The notes under the pieces were generated by a model that did not search any database, was not told the origin of the DNA, and saw only the letters and a list, made by a program, of their open reading frames with translations. From NCBI GenBank assembly GCA_019163175.1, contig JAFLKN010000009.1, forward strand, positions 1 through 41,942: a stretch of 41,942 nucleotides of DNA, read 5' to 3'. This document shows, one piece after another, positions 26,901 to 34,820 of the stretch. The stretch is from Prolixibacteraceae bacterium. Lineage in GTDB: Bacteria > Bacteroidota > Bacteroidia > Bacteroidales > Prolixibacteraceae. A program made the translations under genes and the position numbers. Within the stretch, counting starts at the first letter, position 1, and every line of letters begins with the position of its first letter.

Positions 26901-29140
26901 TATGGATGAAGCTGCTTAATTCAATTTTTGAAACAAACGAATTTGACAGCATCAAAAGTAAGGTTTCTATTGACGGTATTAGTTTGTCTGAATTGTCCTG
27001 GAACAATGTAATCAGTTTGGAAGGTGAGGGCGAAATAGAATTAGGTTTAATCCTTGAAAAGTTTGCTGATACAAAGGCAGTTTCTGCTGTTCGTGATCAC
27101 TTGTTGAAATCGAATAAATTCGATGCAAACAAAATAAATGCCCTTTTTCAGTCTGATATAATTCCTTCTGATCATGAGTTAGTTGAAATTGCTGAGGAAA
27201 TGCTTATTGAGGAGTCAAATCAGCTCAAAAATTCTCATCAGTTACGTTTGATTATATATCTTTTTAGAAAAAGAAAGCTAATTTCAATAAATCAGATAAA
27301 AGTATTGGCTATTGATAGTAATTGGTATTCTCTGGCTGATACCTGGTATTTAAGGCCTTATGATTTTATTGACGATGATGCTGTTTTAGATTCATGTTAT
27401 GAAGGTATCGAAAGAAATAGGTTTGGAGAGTATTCTATAATCTCTAAACCATATTTTCTTAGAGAAAGCAATACTTTCATTTGTTCTCATTTAAAGGAAT
27501 CATTACAAGGGGATGCGCTTATTCATTTTCTTGAATTAGTAAAAGAACAGATAATTAAAAATGCACAATCAATCGTAAATTGGTTAGATGATTTCACCGA
27601 TAACATAGGCTTTATTCCTTCATATTCAATACTCTCAGATTCTAAATATATTTATGCCGGCGAAGAACTTCCTGAAGTGGTTGTAGTTTGGACAAAAAGA
27701 TCAAATGAAAATAATAAAGTCCTTGAAGCGATTGGAGTAAACGGGAACAAATCAGCAATTGTTCAATTGAGACAATATTTGTTGAGGGAAATTGACGAAT
27801 ATTCATTCGAAGGATTTAGCAGGAGTAGCGAAAGGGATAAGTTCTTATTAAAGAACTCAATGTCTGTAATGTCAGAGGCGGAAATTGAGTTTGATGACGA
27901 ATTTGGTGTGATTATTAAAAGTATAACAGAATTTATTAGTCCAGTATTTGATATCTCTGATATCCGACTGCCTGCTTCTGTCCGTATCGATGGGATTCAG
28001 ATATTTTATCAGTTAAAGGAGGTTAATTCTGCATATCTGATCAGTCCTGAATTTATAAGCGGTTGTAAAAAGTTCATTGGAAATGGATATACGGCTTTTA
28101 TTCAATCTCTTATAGATGATGAAATAACCATTGTTGATCCTGATTGTCTAAGCGATGGTTGGAAAAATAAATATACTAAACCGCTGCAATTTAATGATGC
28201 TGAAATTGATATTGATAAATTGGAATCCGAAAGTCAACCATGTGATTTGACGCAATATATCAGCTGGAAAGAAAATACAGCTTCAGCACTAACAATATCA
28301 ATTATTGAAAATTCTATTCCTTATTATGTATCACTTAAGGATTTTGAGCATAAATTCATTAAAGAATATCGGGAAGGTGACATTTATTATGATAGTGAAT
28401 CCCAGATACTGTATACCAAACGAGAAACCTATAACGAAGCGGTAATAAAAGAGCTAAAAGACCTAATTGATAGTGATGAATTAACTGATTTAATAGGCGG
28501 CGGAGCTATAGTCGTGCATTCTGCCAGAGAAACTGAACTTCTGCAAGAGATTCAGAATCTGAAAGAAAAACTAAATGCGATTTCTCCAGGTGAAGATATG
28601 GAAAGAGGTGGTTTGGGTAAAGATCCTCAAAGAGATTGGAGTTTAGAAGCAAGAAATATGTTAAGGAACCATTTAAACACTGTGGATGGCTTTGACTGCT
28701 CGGGCTGGGATGATTCCAACATTCCGTCCTCAGTTGTTAGAGGTGTTAAATTCCAAGGGAAAGATTGCACCTGGATTGTTAGAAGTGCAATGAGTAATAA
28801 ATCACAATTTCATTTAACTCCTTATGAATGGACGCTACTTGAGCAAAAAGATGTATTCTTGGCGTTAAGAACAAGTCAGCACGAAATAAGGATTTATGGT
28901 ATTGATGAGGACATCAGAAAAGTAATTTTTGAAAATAACCACACTATAAACATTAATTTTGACAGCGAGTTGCTTACATTTGAAGGAATAGATGGTTTTG
29001 CGAAACTTTTAGTCCAATTCAATGTATGGGGATCAGGTTTGGTTTTCAAAAATCCGGAATATTCTGCTGGTAACTCTTTTAAAGATCTTGAAAAATGTAA
29101 AGAAGGAATTGCAAATAAATTAAGCGACGACGCATTATGA
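23924..29140 (+). CDS. Sacsin/Hsp90-type (GHKL) ATPase, giant protein
   Basis: This 1738-aa protein has an N-terminal HATPase of the sacsin-like kind: N-box E92-FIQN96-AAD in VYEFIQNAADSDA, a TINNGSVFDKGGI segment in the G1 position, and a glycine lid IGRFGIGFKL (G148-G153). The long helical middle has no named domain. A short coiled coil (about 1543-1565) precedes a C-terminal NO VEIN/DUF3883-like domain (about 1575-1690, ending with SQFHLTPYEW), in which the expected ExK nuclease motif reads VRSA. The TTG start at 23924 gives the ATGA-like 4-bp overlap typical of this operon, and the ATG at 23990 is the alternative. It may act as an ATP-driven sensor or chaperone-like switch. Confidence 0.75.
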   Translation: MIIEAITNSYSKHLFAEYKKVDMKIKSMKAFRHDFKMSIDGLKHDECDENFMGWKHNKTPGLFAMFHGEKSDVEGLLAMPTEMAEDGQAVYEFIQNAADSDASHFYMFYNDKYLLTINNGSVFDKGGIKSILNIGQSYNKKHDPDKIGRFGIGFKLIHRLVGTSSGLDEIIKDYKGPQLYSWSRKSDFTDFIGAANFIEDGLENELPWLMKILITCFPATVDEQVKDLDYNERIPYKREELVEFQNFVKENIQHIDSNYFNQGTMIFIGLGNGKKELLSKDQDDINSRIENTLYFLKDLHHIQVNDKVIQRQADFILEEKFIVNPDEDDFKQIGITDSRDKLFPVILQFGYNTYSSKNLSVKNYPNFYKFFPMEDTTYKLQFIFHSNVFSIGSNRRHIHEHDINAELLRLLSRRMQNRMNEHILNKSSHFYDIYANILLSECSKQFVSANLMASLLAYISDHTPASDGTFLNRNSIIIKNTLIDCLPSDFGIEKKWFKWNKTDIADSELIKEAQNTVKLGLKSYTLKNLLDEGEINSVNSWIEKLSDSEFDTFITELEDNIPQNISKIKFIKLENGDYKSISEIVDADILFKFPKIESLEGVLRTLNFKLTKTNFENFPTIKAKLSEFIEYLKEDAEVKLYDKKIVPALTASNLTPLEKKTLFLSLKSFKNIAEKTLSDKLLLFCNKDNEKQPLSKLIDPTINGLELWIKEYCINIEEVFNEIKSEEYLRGSKTIFNDIIVPDWDLITVQINSENVLSFYESVVKYYRYAASPLSIKSKQIIYCGENGWKSFAENIFYHSQLSTFARYTDLYELFDEISVSYPVKAVLGVLSNEPFGIQDSDIERLISSGIYSKETVLALLEFCKGKVNIFEYGYFSDESGNIRFETDTDCKQYYSDKTDVIDYIQTYCDNALISLPVGISGFKESVVKGEKLYKEIIDSSEESWKEKDEVLNILLNLLSDSGLKDVSKNFVNSIDCIQLSSADCNDAEITFVWMKLLNSIFETNEFDSIKSKVSIDGISLSELSWNNVISLEGEGEIELGLILEKFADTKAVSAVRDHLLKSNKFDANKINALFQSDIIPSDHELVEIAEEMLIEESNQLKNSHQLRLIIYLFRKRKLISINQIKVLAIDSNWYSLADTWYLRPYDFIDDDAVLDSCYEGIERNRFGEYSIISKPYFLRESNTFICSHLKESLQGDALIHFLELVKEQIIKNAQSIVNWLDDFTDNIGFIPSYSILSDSKYIYAGEELPEVVVVWTKRSNENNKVLEAIGVNGNKSAIVQLRQYLLREIDEYSFEGFSRSSERDKFLLKNSMSVMSEAEIEFDDEFGVIIKSITEFISPVFDISDIRLPASVRIDGIQIFYQLKEVNSAYLISPEFISGCKKFIGNGYTAFIQSLIDDEITIVDPDCLSDGWKNKYTKPLQFNDAEIDIDKLESESQPCDLTQYISWKENTASALTISIIENSIPYYVSLKDFEHKFIKEYREGDIYYDSESQILYTKRETYNEAVIKELKDLIDSDELTDLIGGGAIVVHSARETELLQEIQNLKEKLNAISPGEDMERGGLGKDPQRDWSLEARNMLRNHLNTVDGFDCSGWDDSNIPSSVVRGVKFQGKDCTWIVRSAMSNKSQFHLTPYEWTLLEQKDVFLALRTSQHEIRIYGIDEDIRKVIFENNHTININFDSELLTFEGIDGFAKLLVQFNVWGSGLVFKNPEYSAGNSFKDLEKCKEGIANKLSDDAL

Positions 29141-30312
29141 AATTAGATCAAACTCCTGAAAAAGAAAATACTGCATTGCAGGTTAGTGCAAAGAAAAGAG
29201 AAAACTCTCCTGCATCTTCTAATAATGGCGGTTCAATATTGGAACTCCTCAATCCTCTGAAATCAGTTAATATCAATTCCGATCTTCATTCTTTCTACAA
29301 CTTCCGTGAGTCGAAAGAGAGCATAGAAGCGCTTTTGAAAGCCCAGTCAAATCTGGTGTTTTATGTTCTACATCAAAACTTCATGTGCGATGAGTTGCAT
29401 AGAGAGTTCTTTAAAAATATGGTTGGTCGGTTTTATGATTTACCTCAGAGGTTTTGGGACTATTACAGAGGTCTTGATTATCGTAGTAGTACCAATCATA
29501 CTACTATGTTAGGATTAGTGCTGCTTGAAAATAAAAATTTCTATGATAAATTACTGAAATTTGATAATTCTATTTTAAAAAAGAGCTTTAAAAGAATCAA
29601 ATCAGAAGAAGCTGCAGTTGGCATAAAATATTTAAATGCTTTGTGTTTAGAAGAGTATTGGGGAGGAGAGTATCTAAGATTGTATTCTGCCTATTTTGTG
29701 CCTTGCAATAAAAAAAAGATAACTGATAGAGATATTAGTGATAAGAGAGCTTGGCCAGCAATATCTTTTGATGATAACTTTGAGTTTGGGAGGTTCAATA
29801 CAAGCAGTTGCAAAGTAAAGCGGAAAACAGAGGCACTAGAAGAAAATTATTGGTACAAAATTTCTCTCAACGAATTAGACAAGATGGATAATTTCCCAGT
29901 TACAATACAAGCTTTTTTATTATTCCTTGGAGTGTATGCATCTATCGGCCTGGAACGTAAGCAGGAAATTGTAAACGTAATTAAAAAACGCGCGAATGTA
30001 TTAAATCTTCCATTTGATGATAATTGGATCCCCGATTGGGATTTAGAAGATGAGAAAATGATTCGTTCACTCTCTCAAACTTTTCCTTGGAGTAAAGAAT
30101 ATATCTATGAAAATGAGGATTTGCTCAACCTGGATATTCTAGGTTTAAATATGACAGTGCCATGGGATATGGACTTGGTAAAGTTCTTTGTCAGACGTGG
30201 CTATGGCGGAAGGATGTCAGAAAATAAGGCCGTTTTTGATAAGGTCTTCAAACCGCTTTTGACAGATGAAATTTTAGACATGCTTTTCAGGCTTGAATAC
30301 GAAACATATTAA
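29137..30312 (+). CDS. Unknown protein, paralogue A of a tandem pair
   Basis: This 391-aa protein belongs to no family I recognise. It is a clear paralogue of the next gene. Shared blocks include LNPLKS-N, LHSFYNF, FKNMVGRFYDLP, GLDYRSS, TTMLGLVL, LEEYWGG, ITDRDIS, FEFGRFN and a C-terminal IRSLSQTF-WSKEYIYENED...LGLNMTVPWDM-LVKFF. The C-terminal part resembles one unit of the W-x-x-LS-N-x-x-x-PW repeats seen in many Bacteroidota proteins of unknown role. It overlaps the sacsin-like gene by 4 bp. Partner or substrate-recognition roles for the giant ATPase are possible but unproven. Confidence 0.7.
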   Translation: MKLDQTPEKENTALQVSAKKRENSPASSNNGGSILELLNPLKSVNINSDLHSFYNFRESKESIEALLKAQSNLVFYVLHQNFMCDELHREFFKNMVGRFYDLPQRFWDYYRGLDYRSSTNHTTMLGLVLLENKNFYDKLLKFDNSILKKSFKRIKSEEAAVGIKYLNALCLEEYWGGEYLRLYSAYFVPCNKKKITDRDISDKRAWPAISFDDNFEFGRFNTSSCKVKRKTEALEENYWYKISLNELDKMDNFPVTIQAFLLFLGVYASIGLERKQEIVNVIKKRANVLNLPFDDNWIPDWDLEDEKMIRSLSQTFPWSKEYIYENEDLLNLDILGLNMTVPWDMDLVKFFVRRGYGGRMSENKAVFDKVFKPLLTDEILDMLFRLEYETY

Positions 30313-30322
30313 TATTTACATT

Positions 30323-31507
30323 ATGAAATTGGATCAAATACCTGAGAATGATTCTGCCCAAGTGGTTAGATCAAAAAAAGCAGAGCGACATGAAATAAGC
30401 TCTTTTATTGACAACAATGCAACCATATTGGAGATGCTCAATCCTTTGAAGTCAATTAACTTAACTTCAAACCTGCATTCGTTTTATAACTTTAAAGAGT
30501 TAAAGAAGCAAGTTGAAGTTTTAATGCGAACGCAATCGAATATCATTTTCTATATTCTACATCAGAACTTTATGGTTGATAATGCACATAAAGATTTTTT
30601 TAAGAATATGGTAGGAAGGTTTTACGATTTACCTGAATGGGCATGGGATTACTATCAGGGATTAGATTATAGAAGCAGTAATGATTATACTACAATGTTG
30701 GGATTAGTTTTAATGGAGAATAAACACTATTATAAAAAATACAGAAAGCCTAACTTGGCTCTTACAGAATTCACATTTGCCAGAAAGAAAAATAGTGAAA
30801 AAAAAGTTGATCTGACATGTTTTAACAAACTAGCACTAGAAGAATACTGGGGTGGAAAATATGATAAAATTCACTGTGCATATTATGTCCCATACAACAA
30901 AATAGAAATTACGGATAGAGATATTTCTAATGAAAGAAGTTGGGAAGCGATATCGTTTGATAAAAACTTTGAGTTTGGCAGATTTAATCCAAATAGCTAT
31001 AAAACAAAAAGAAAAGAAGAAGAGCTTGAAGAAAACTTTTGGTTTATCGCTTCGGATAATTGGATAAAAGAGATTGATAACGAAGCTGTAGATTTTTGCG
31101 AAGCAATGAAAGCTTATTCTGTCTATGCGTCATTAGGTCTTGACAATTTTGAAAAAATAACTGTCATCTTTAAAGAACTGGCAAAGGAACTAGGTATTGC
31201 AGATTGGGATGATTCTTGGATTCCAAACTTTGAAGAAGATGAAACGAAACTTATACGCTCTCTTTCCCAAACATTCTCATGGTCAAAAGAATATATTTAT
31301 GAAAATGAAGATATCTTAGACCTTGATGTTTTGGGATTAAACATGACAGTCCCTTGGGATATGGAGTTGGTAAAATTTTTTATTGAAAGAGGATACGGAG
31401 GAAGGATGTCTGAAAACAAGGCAGTATTTTATAAAGTGTTTGAGCCAATTCTTACAGATGAGATAATTCGGAAGCTCTTCAATTGCGAATATGAACGATA
31501 TGAATAA
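30323..31507 (+). CDS. Unknown protein, paralogue B of a tandem pair
   Basis: This 394-aa paralogue of the preceding protein is colinear over its full length. The ATG at 30323 is preferred over the in-frame ATG at 30293, because MKLDQIPEN lines up with MKLDQTPEK of the first copy and the earlier start would add an unmatched MNTKHINIYI. It lies 10 bp after its sister and overlaps the helicase gene by 17 bp. The two copies have diverged mainly in the middle (about residues 140-200), while the C-terminal 100 residues are most alike. Both copies remain open, which argues for separate roles or a heterodimer, not for decay. Confidence 0.7.
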   Translation: MKLDQIPENDSAQVVRSKKAERHEISSFIDNNATILEMLNPLKSINLTSNLHSFYNFKELKKQVEVLMRTQSNIIFYILHQNFMVDNAHKDFFKNMVGRFYDLPEWAWDYYQGLDYRSSNDYTTMLGLVLMENKHYYKKYRKPNLALTEFTFARKKNSEKKVDLTCFNKLALEEYWGGKYDKIHCAYYVPYNKIEITDRDISNERSWEAISFDKNFEFGRFNPNSYKTKRKEEELEENFWFIASDNWIKEIDNEAVDFCEAMKAYSVYASLGLDNFEKITVIFKELAKELGIADWDDSWIPNFEEDETKLIRSLSQTFSWSKEYIYENEDILDLDVLGLNMTVPWDMELVKFFIERGYGGRMSENKAVFYKVFEPILTDEIIRKLFNCEYERYE

Positions 31508-33299
31508 AATCGCTAGTCAGGGCTTTCCTGTCAGAAGAAATGCCAGCCCATTTAAGGAGTCATATTCTGCTTATGATCACATGCGGTTTCTTGATATGGA
31601 GCTTCATGCTCAAAATGAGCAATTTTCCAGAATAATAAATCGAAAAGCAACCGATTTACTCGAAGATGGATTGTTGATTCCTGCCAAGTTTCTCAAAGTA
31701 GAAAATGGTCATCTTATTGTAAAAATATCCAAAGCACGTGCTATCCCTCGGAAAGGAGAATACCTCACTGCTGTTCTTTTAGAAGGAGATATGCCGGATC
31801 ATCGTAATTGGGACGAAAGTTCATGGAGAGATTTGCGGATTAACCATCAAATAGCTATATCTGAAGCTATTTGTGTATGGCAGACTCCTGCAAATGACCC
31901 AAAATTCAATTTGGTTGGGTTTAGAGGCGTATCAATTGAGTTTGCAGGCCGTTTGGTTGCAGAGTGTGTTTTGATAATGGGGCCTAAAGAACCACCGCGT
32001 GAATATTTAATGAATCTTCGTCAAATTGCAGAATCAAAACCTGAACATTCAAAATTTCTGGATTTTGATTATCTGAATTTAGGGTGGGAACCAACTGTTA
32101 TGGATCCAAAGCGGAATTTTTCCGATTATGTGCTTTCACAACTTGCATTATCACCTTATTTAATTGTTCAGGGTCCTCCTGGAACAGGAAAGACATATAA
32201 ACTGGCTGAGCTTTTGGCTGAGCTCCTGGCTGAAGGCAAAAAAGTTCTTGTTACCGCATTGACAAACAGGGCATTGATTGAATTGGCAAAGAAAGAACCT
32301 TTGCAAAGATCGCTTGAGCTCGGATTAGTAACTAAAACAAATTTAAGCATTGATGAGTTAAATGAAGTGCCCTCACTTCAGAATCCGAGGGTTGAGAATG
32401 AAAAAGGAGAACTCACCCTATCAACATTTTATGTTTGCAGTAAGGACGCGGCAATGGCATATAGTCCTTATTATGATTTTGTTATCATGGATGAAGCAAG
32501 TCAGGCTTTGCTCAGCATGTTCGAAGCAACAATCCGCTTAGGTAAAAAAGTGCTGTGGATTGGCGATCAGAACCAGCTTCCGCCTATTGTGTTGGCAGAT
32601 GAAAAAGAAATCAACCATAACAAATGCATCCCTTTAATACAAGGCATGAAAACAGTTTGTGATTCGTTTGGGTTTCCTTCTTTCATGTTAAATCACACTT
32701 TCAGACTTTCTAATCGTGGTGCGAAGTTTACTTCTCTTTTTTATAAGAATGCTCTCGTTTCATCCAGACACCTTCCTGAAAATTACTTCTATCCTAACCT
32801 CTCTGGAGATTTGCAGTTTCTCTTTCATCCGGAAGGTGGTCCTTTTTGGTTGAGCACTACTATGACTGTTGGCGAAAAATGCCCTGTTGATTCAGTTCAG
32901 TTAGTCGCGCAAATAGTAAAAGCGTTGCATTTTTCTGACAGGAATTTACACATTGCAGTATTATCAAAGCTTAAAAAAACTGTCACTCAGCTGCAAATTA
33001 GTATCAACTCATTAATTGACGAAAATGAAAAAGTGATAATTGACACGGTTGAAAGGGTTCAGGGTATGACTTGTGATATTTGCTTTTTCTTTATCCCAAA
33101 CACTAGCTTATCAATGAGCCTAAATCAATCCTTTTTTAATGTTGCTACCAGCAGAGCATCCAGGCATACAATCATTATTGCAGATTGTTCAATTCTTGGC
33201 AATCCTGTTTGTAAAGGTGGAACTCGACAATATTTAGAAAATTTGAATAGTGAAAAAAAAATGCCGGAATTAAAGCAATTAAAGAGTCTCTGGGAGTAA
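31491..33299 (+). CDS. SF1 (UPF1/Dna2-like) helicase
   Basis: This 602-aa protein has a beta-rich N-terminal region (about 60-170) followed by a two-lobe superfamily-1 helicase. Walker A is GPPGTGKT at 228-235, motif Ia VLVTALTNRALIEL, and motif II D334-EAS, then VLWIGDQNQLPPIV (motif III) and NHTFRLS (motif IV region). The C-lobe has DTVERVQGMTCDICFFF (motif V) and FNVATSRASRHTIII (motif VI). No nuclease domain is present. It is the last gene of the 12-gene block and may unwind DNA or RNA intermediates made by the system. The start could be 31491 or the ATG at 31500. Confidence 0.88.
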   Translation: MNDMNKIASQGFPVRRNASPFKESYSAYDHMRFLDMELHAQNEQFSRIINRKATDLLEDGLLIPAKFLKVENGHLIVKISKARAIPRKGEYLTAVLLEGDMPDHRNWDESSWRDLRINHQIAISEAICVWQTPANDPKFNLVGFRGVSIEFAGRLVAECVLIMGPKEPPREYLMNLRQIAESKPEHSKFLDFDYLNLGWEPTVMDPKRNFSDYVLSQLALSPYLIVQGPPGTGKTYKLAELLAELLAEGKKVLVTALTNRALIELAKKEPLQRSLELGLVTKTNLSIDELNEVPSLQNPRVENEKGELTLSTFYVCSKDAAMAYSPYYDFVIMDEASQALLSMFEATIRLGKKVLWIGDQNQLPPIVLADEKEINHNKCIPLIQGMKTVCDSFGFPSFMLNHTFRLSNRGAKFTSLFYKNALVSSRHLPENYFYPNLSGDLQFLFHPEGGPFWLSTTMTVGEKCPVDSVQLVAQIVKALHFSDRNLHIAVLSKLKKTVTQLQISINSLIDENEKVIIDTVERVQGMTCDICFFFIPNTSLSMSLNQSFFNVATSRASRHTIIIADCSILGNPVCKGGTRQYLENLNSEKKMPELKQLKSLWE

Positions 33300-33708
33300 C
33301 TTTTGCGATTTAAATTTTATACCAAAAGAATCGCTTCATTAATGAGAATATTTTCACTTTATTTAAGATGCCAAACTATGATTCCCTTGTTGGAGCGCGT
33401 CTTATTTTCTGACGCGTTCCAGGACCAAATTTATTTCTATTAACAAATTATTCGGGCGTTCCACTCGTTCCTCGGGTCAGGCTTTCCGCTGCAATCTTTT
33501 TGCCATGCACACTAAAAACCTAACGCAACAAAAGGACTTTCGCTTCAATCCCTAACGTGGTTCTACAAGCAAAATAAGTTTAGCAAGCATGATACCTTAT
33601 CTCAAATTTCACAAATTTATCGATGACTATAAAACTTCAATTATGTTTTAACGATCACGCATACCCCGCATTTGCTATGCGTTTGTTGTGTGGTATGGTT
33701 TTGTCAAA
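33300..33708. other. Convergent intergenic region with hairpin and cassette-like sequence
   Basis: No gene was seen. A hairpin lies at 33392-33420. A block at about 33445-33555 (CGGGCGTTCC... then CTAACGC and CCCTAACG) resembles a sequence often seen beside exchangeable genes in Bacteroidota. A CACACAACAA motif sits on the minus strand at 33669-33692, close to the end of the leftward operon. Confidence 0.45.
33392..33420 (+). terminator. Possible terminator of the defence operon
   Basis: GGAGCGCGTC / GACGCGTTCC forms a 10-bp stem with one G-T pair and a 9-nt loop. The following tract is only moderately T-rich (AAATTTATTTC), so it is a weak candidate that could serve either direction. Confidence 0.4.
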
Positions 33709-34347
33709 TTAAATTTCATAAATCTTACTTACAAATTTATATGCTTGTTTTTCGCCTGTATTAGGATTAACCCATTCATCAATTTCTTTTGGGATTGAAG
33801 TTACGATATACGCATTATCAAAAGTAACTTCACCTTCTTTTATTCTGTCATAAAAATCTTGGTCTGTCATAGAAATCCACTTAATCCTGTATCTTGCACC
33901 TGACCAATCAAAATCAATTTTTGCCTTGTCATTATCATTTGTATAAATTCTTACATTAGACACTTTCATTATTGATTCTGACGGCACACTAACAGCAGCA
34001 AATTCCTGTTCATTTAAGTATGCTTTATAATTTCCCCAAAAACCCTTATAAGCGTACTGTTGATATGCCCAATCTAAAGCTTCATGGGTTCTACTTCCAT
34101 TTTTCTTACAGGTATTATTATCAATGACCCAATTTTCTTGCTGTTTACCTTGCGGCATTGGCCTTCCATCAAAGTCAATAATATCAAGAGGTTTTGCAAA
34201 GTCAATTTCATGTCCTTGAACCGCACCTGCATGACCGTCATCCCTAACTATTCGAATCCATTTGCTTGGGTCATCTAAATCAAGTCCTCCGGGACATAAA
34301 CCGCCCGTTTTACAACTGACTGCTAATAACAATAATCTCTTTTTCAT
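33709..34347 (-). CDS. Dual OB-domain protein
   Basis: This 212-aa protein matches the pattern of the small 'dual OB domain' family. The N-terminus is KKRLLLLAVSCKTGGLCPGGLDL, then KWIRIVRDDGHAGAVQGHEIDF, and a second beta-rich half contains YRIKWISMTDQDFYDRI. OB folds suggest nucleic-acid or nucleotide binding. It is the last gene of the leftward operon and overlaps the second DUF488 gene by 4 bp. I recall DUF488 and dual-OB genes as neighbours in bacterial accessory regions, without a known function. The hydrophobic start (LLLLAVSC) is the first beta strand in this family and is not a signal peptide. Confidence 0.7.
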   Translation of the reverse strand: MKKRLLLLAVSCKTGGLCPGGLDLDDPSKWIRIVRDDGHAGAVQGHEIDFAKPLDIIDFDGRPMPQGKQQENWVIDNNTCKKNGSRTHEALDWAYQQYAYKGFWGNYKAYLNEQEFAAVSVPSESIMKVSNVRIYTNDNDKAKIDFDWSGARYRIKWISMTDQDFYDRIKEGEVTFDNAYIVTSIPKEIDEWVNPNTGEKQAYKFVSKIYEI

Positions 34348-34820
34348 TTTAAATTTCCTCCAAACTTAATATCCTTACTAAATTTATAAAGTAACATATC
34401 ACTAACTAATCTTCTGTGGCATTTTTCTGTTGTATGTTCTGAGCAAAGTAGGACAACATTTTGATATTTTTTAAACTGCTCTACAAAATTTCCAATTTTT
34501 GACTTTTTTTCTAAATATTGATTAAACTCCTTTTCAAATAATTTATAATCTTTACTCATAGCAGAACCTTTGGTTCTTACTTCTTTTAACAATTCATTTT
34601 GAGGTGCTAAGTCAACTCTGTGCACATATTTGCAGCCGTCAACTAATTTGTCCAAAAAATAAGGCAAATCCTTTTCAAAGGCAAAGCGTGACAGCTGCCC
34701 ATTCGGATTTAATCTAATGTCAATAAGACAATCAATTTTATTATCTTTCAAAATCCCAAAAAAATCTTTAGCTGTTTTCTGGGTAAAACCAATGTTAAAT
34801 AAATTAATCATAATTTTCAA
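34344..34820 (-). CDS. DUF488 protein, short form
   Basis: This 158-aa protein has the DUF488 hallmarks: IDIRLNP at 33-39 near the first strand and a C-terminal LLCSEHTTEKCHRR (C126-S-E, C134-H-R). The invariant two cysteines with His and Arg look like a redox, metal or thiol-chemistry site, but the family has no established reaction. It overlaps the longer DUF488 gene by 17 bp and the dual-OB gene by 4 bp, so translation is probably coupled. The ATG at 34811 is an alternative start. Two different DUF488 proteins side by side suggest a heteromeric enzyme. Confidence 0.8.
   Translation of the reverse strand: MKIMINLFNIGFTQKTAKDFFGILKDNKIDCLIDIRLNPNGQLSRFAFEKDLPYFLDKLVDGCKYVHRVDLAPQNELLKEVRTKGSAMSKDYKLFEKEFNQYLEKKSKIGNFVEQFKKYQNVVLLCSEHTTEKCHRRLVSDMLLYKFSKDIKFGGNLK

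Noticed and set aside
6838-33299. Canonical type I restriction-modification or complete BREX locus
   Set aside because: There is no HsdR, and no PglZ, BrxC or BrxL homologue is visible. Only the NERD kinase recalls BREX PglW.
33300-33708. tRNA or structured RNA gene
   Set aside because: Hairpins are present, but no cloverleaf or known RNA motif could be drawn.
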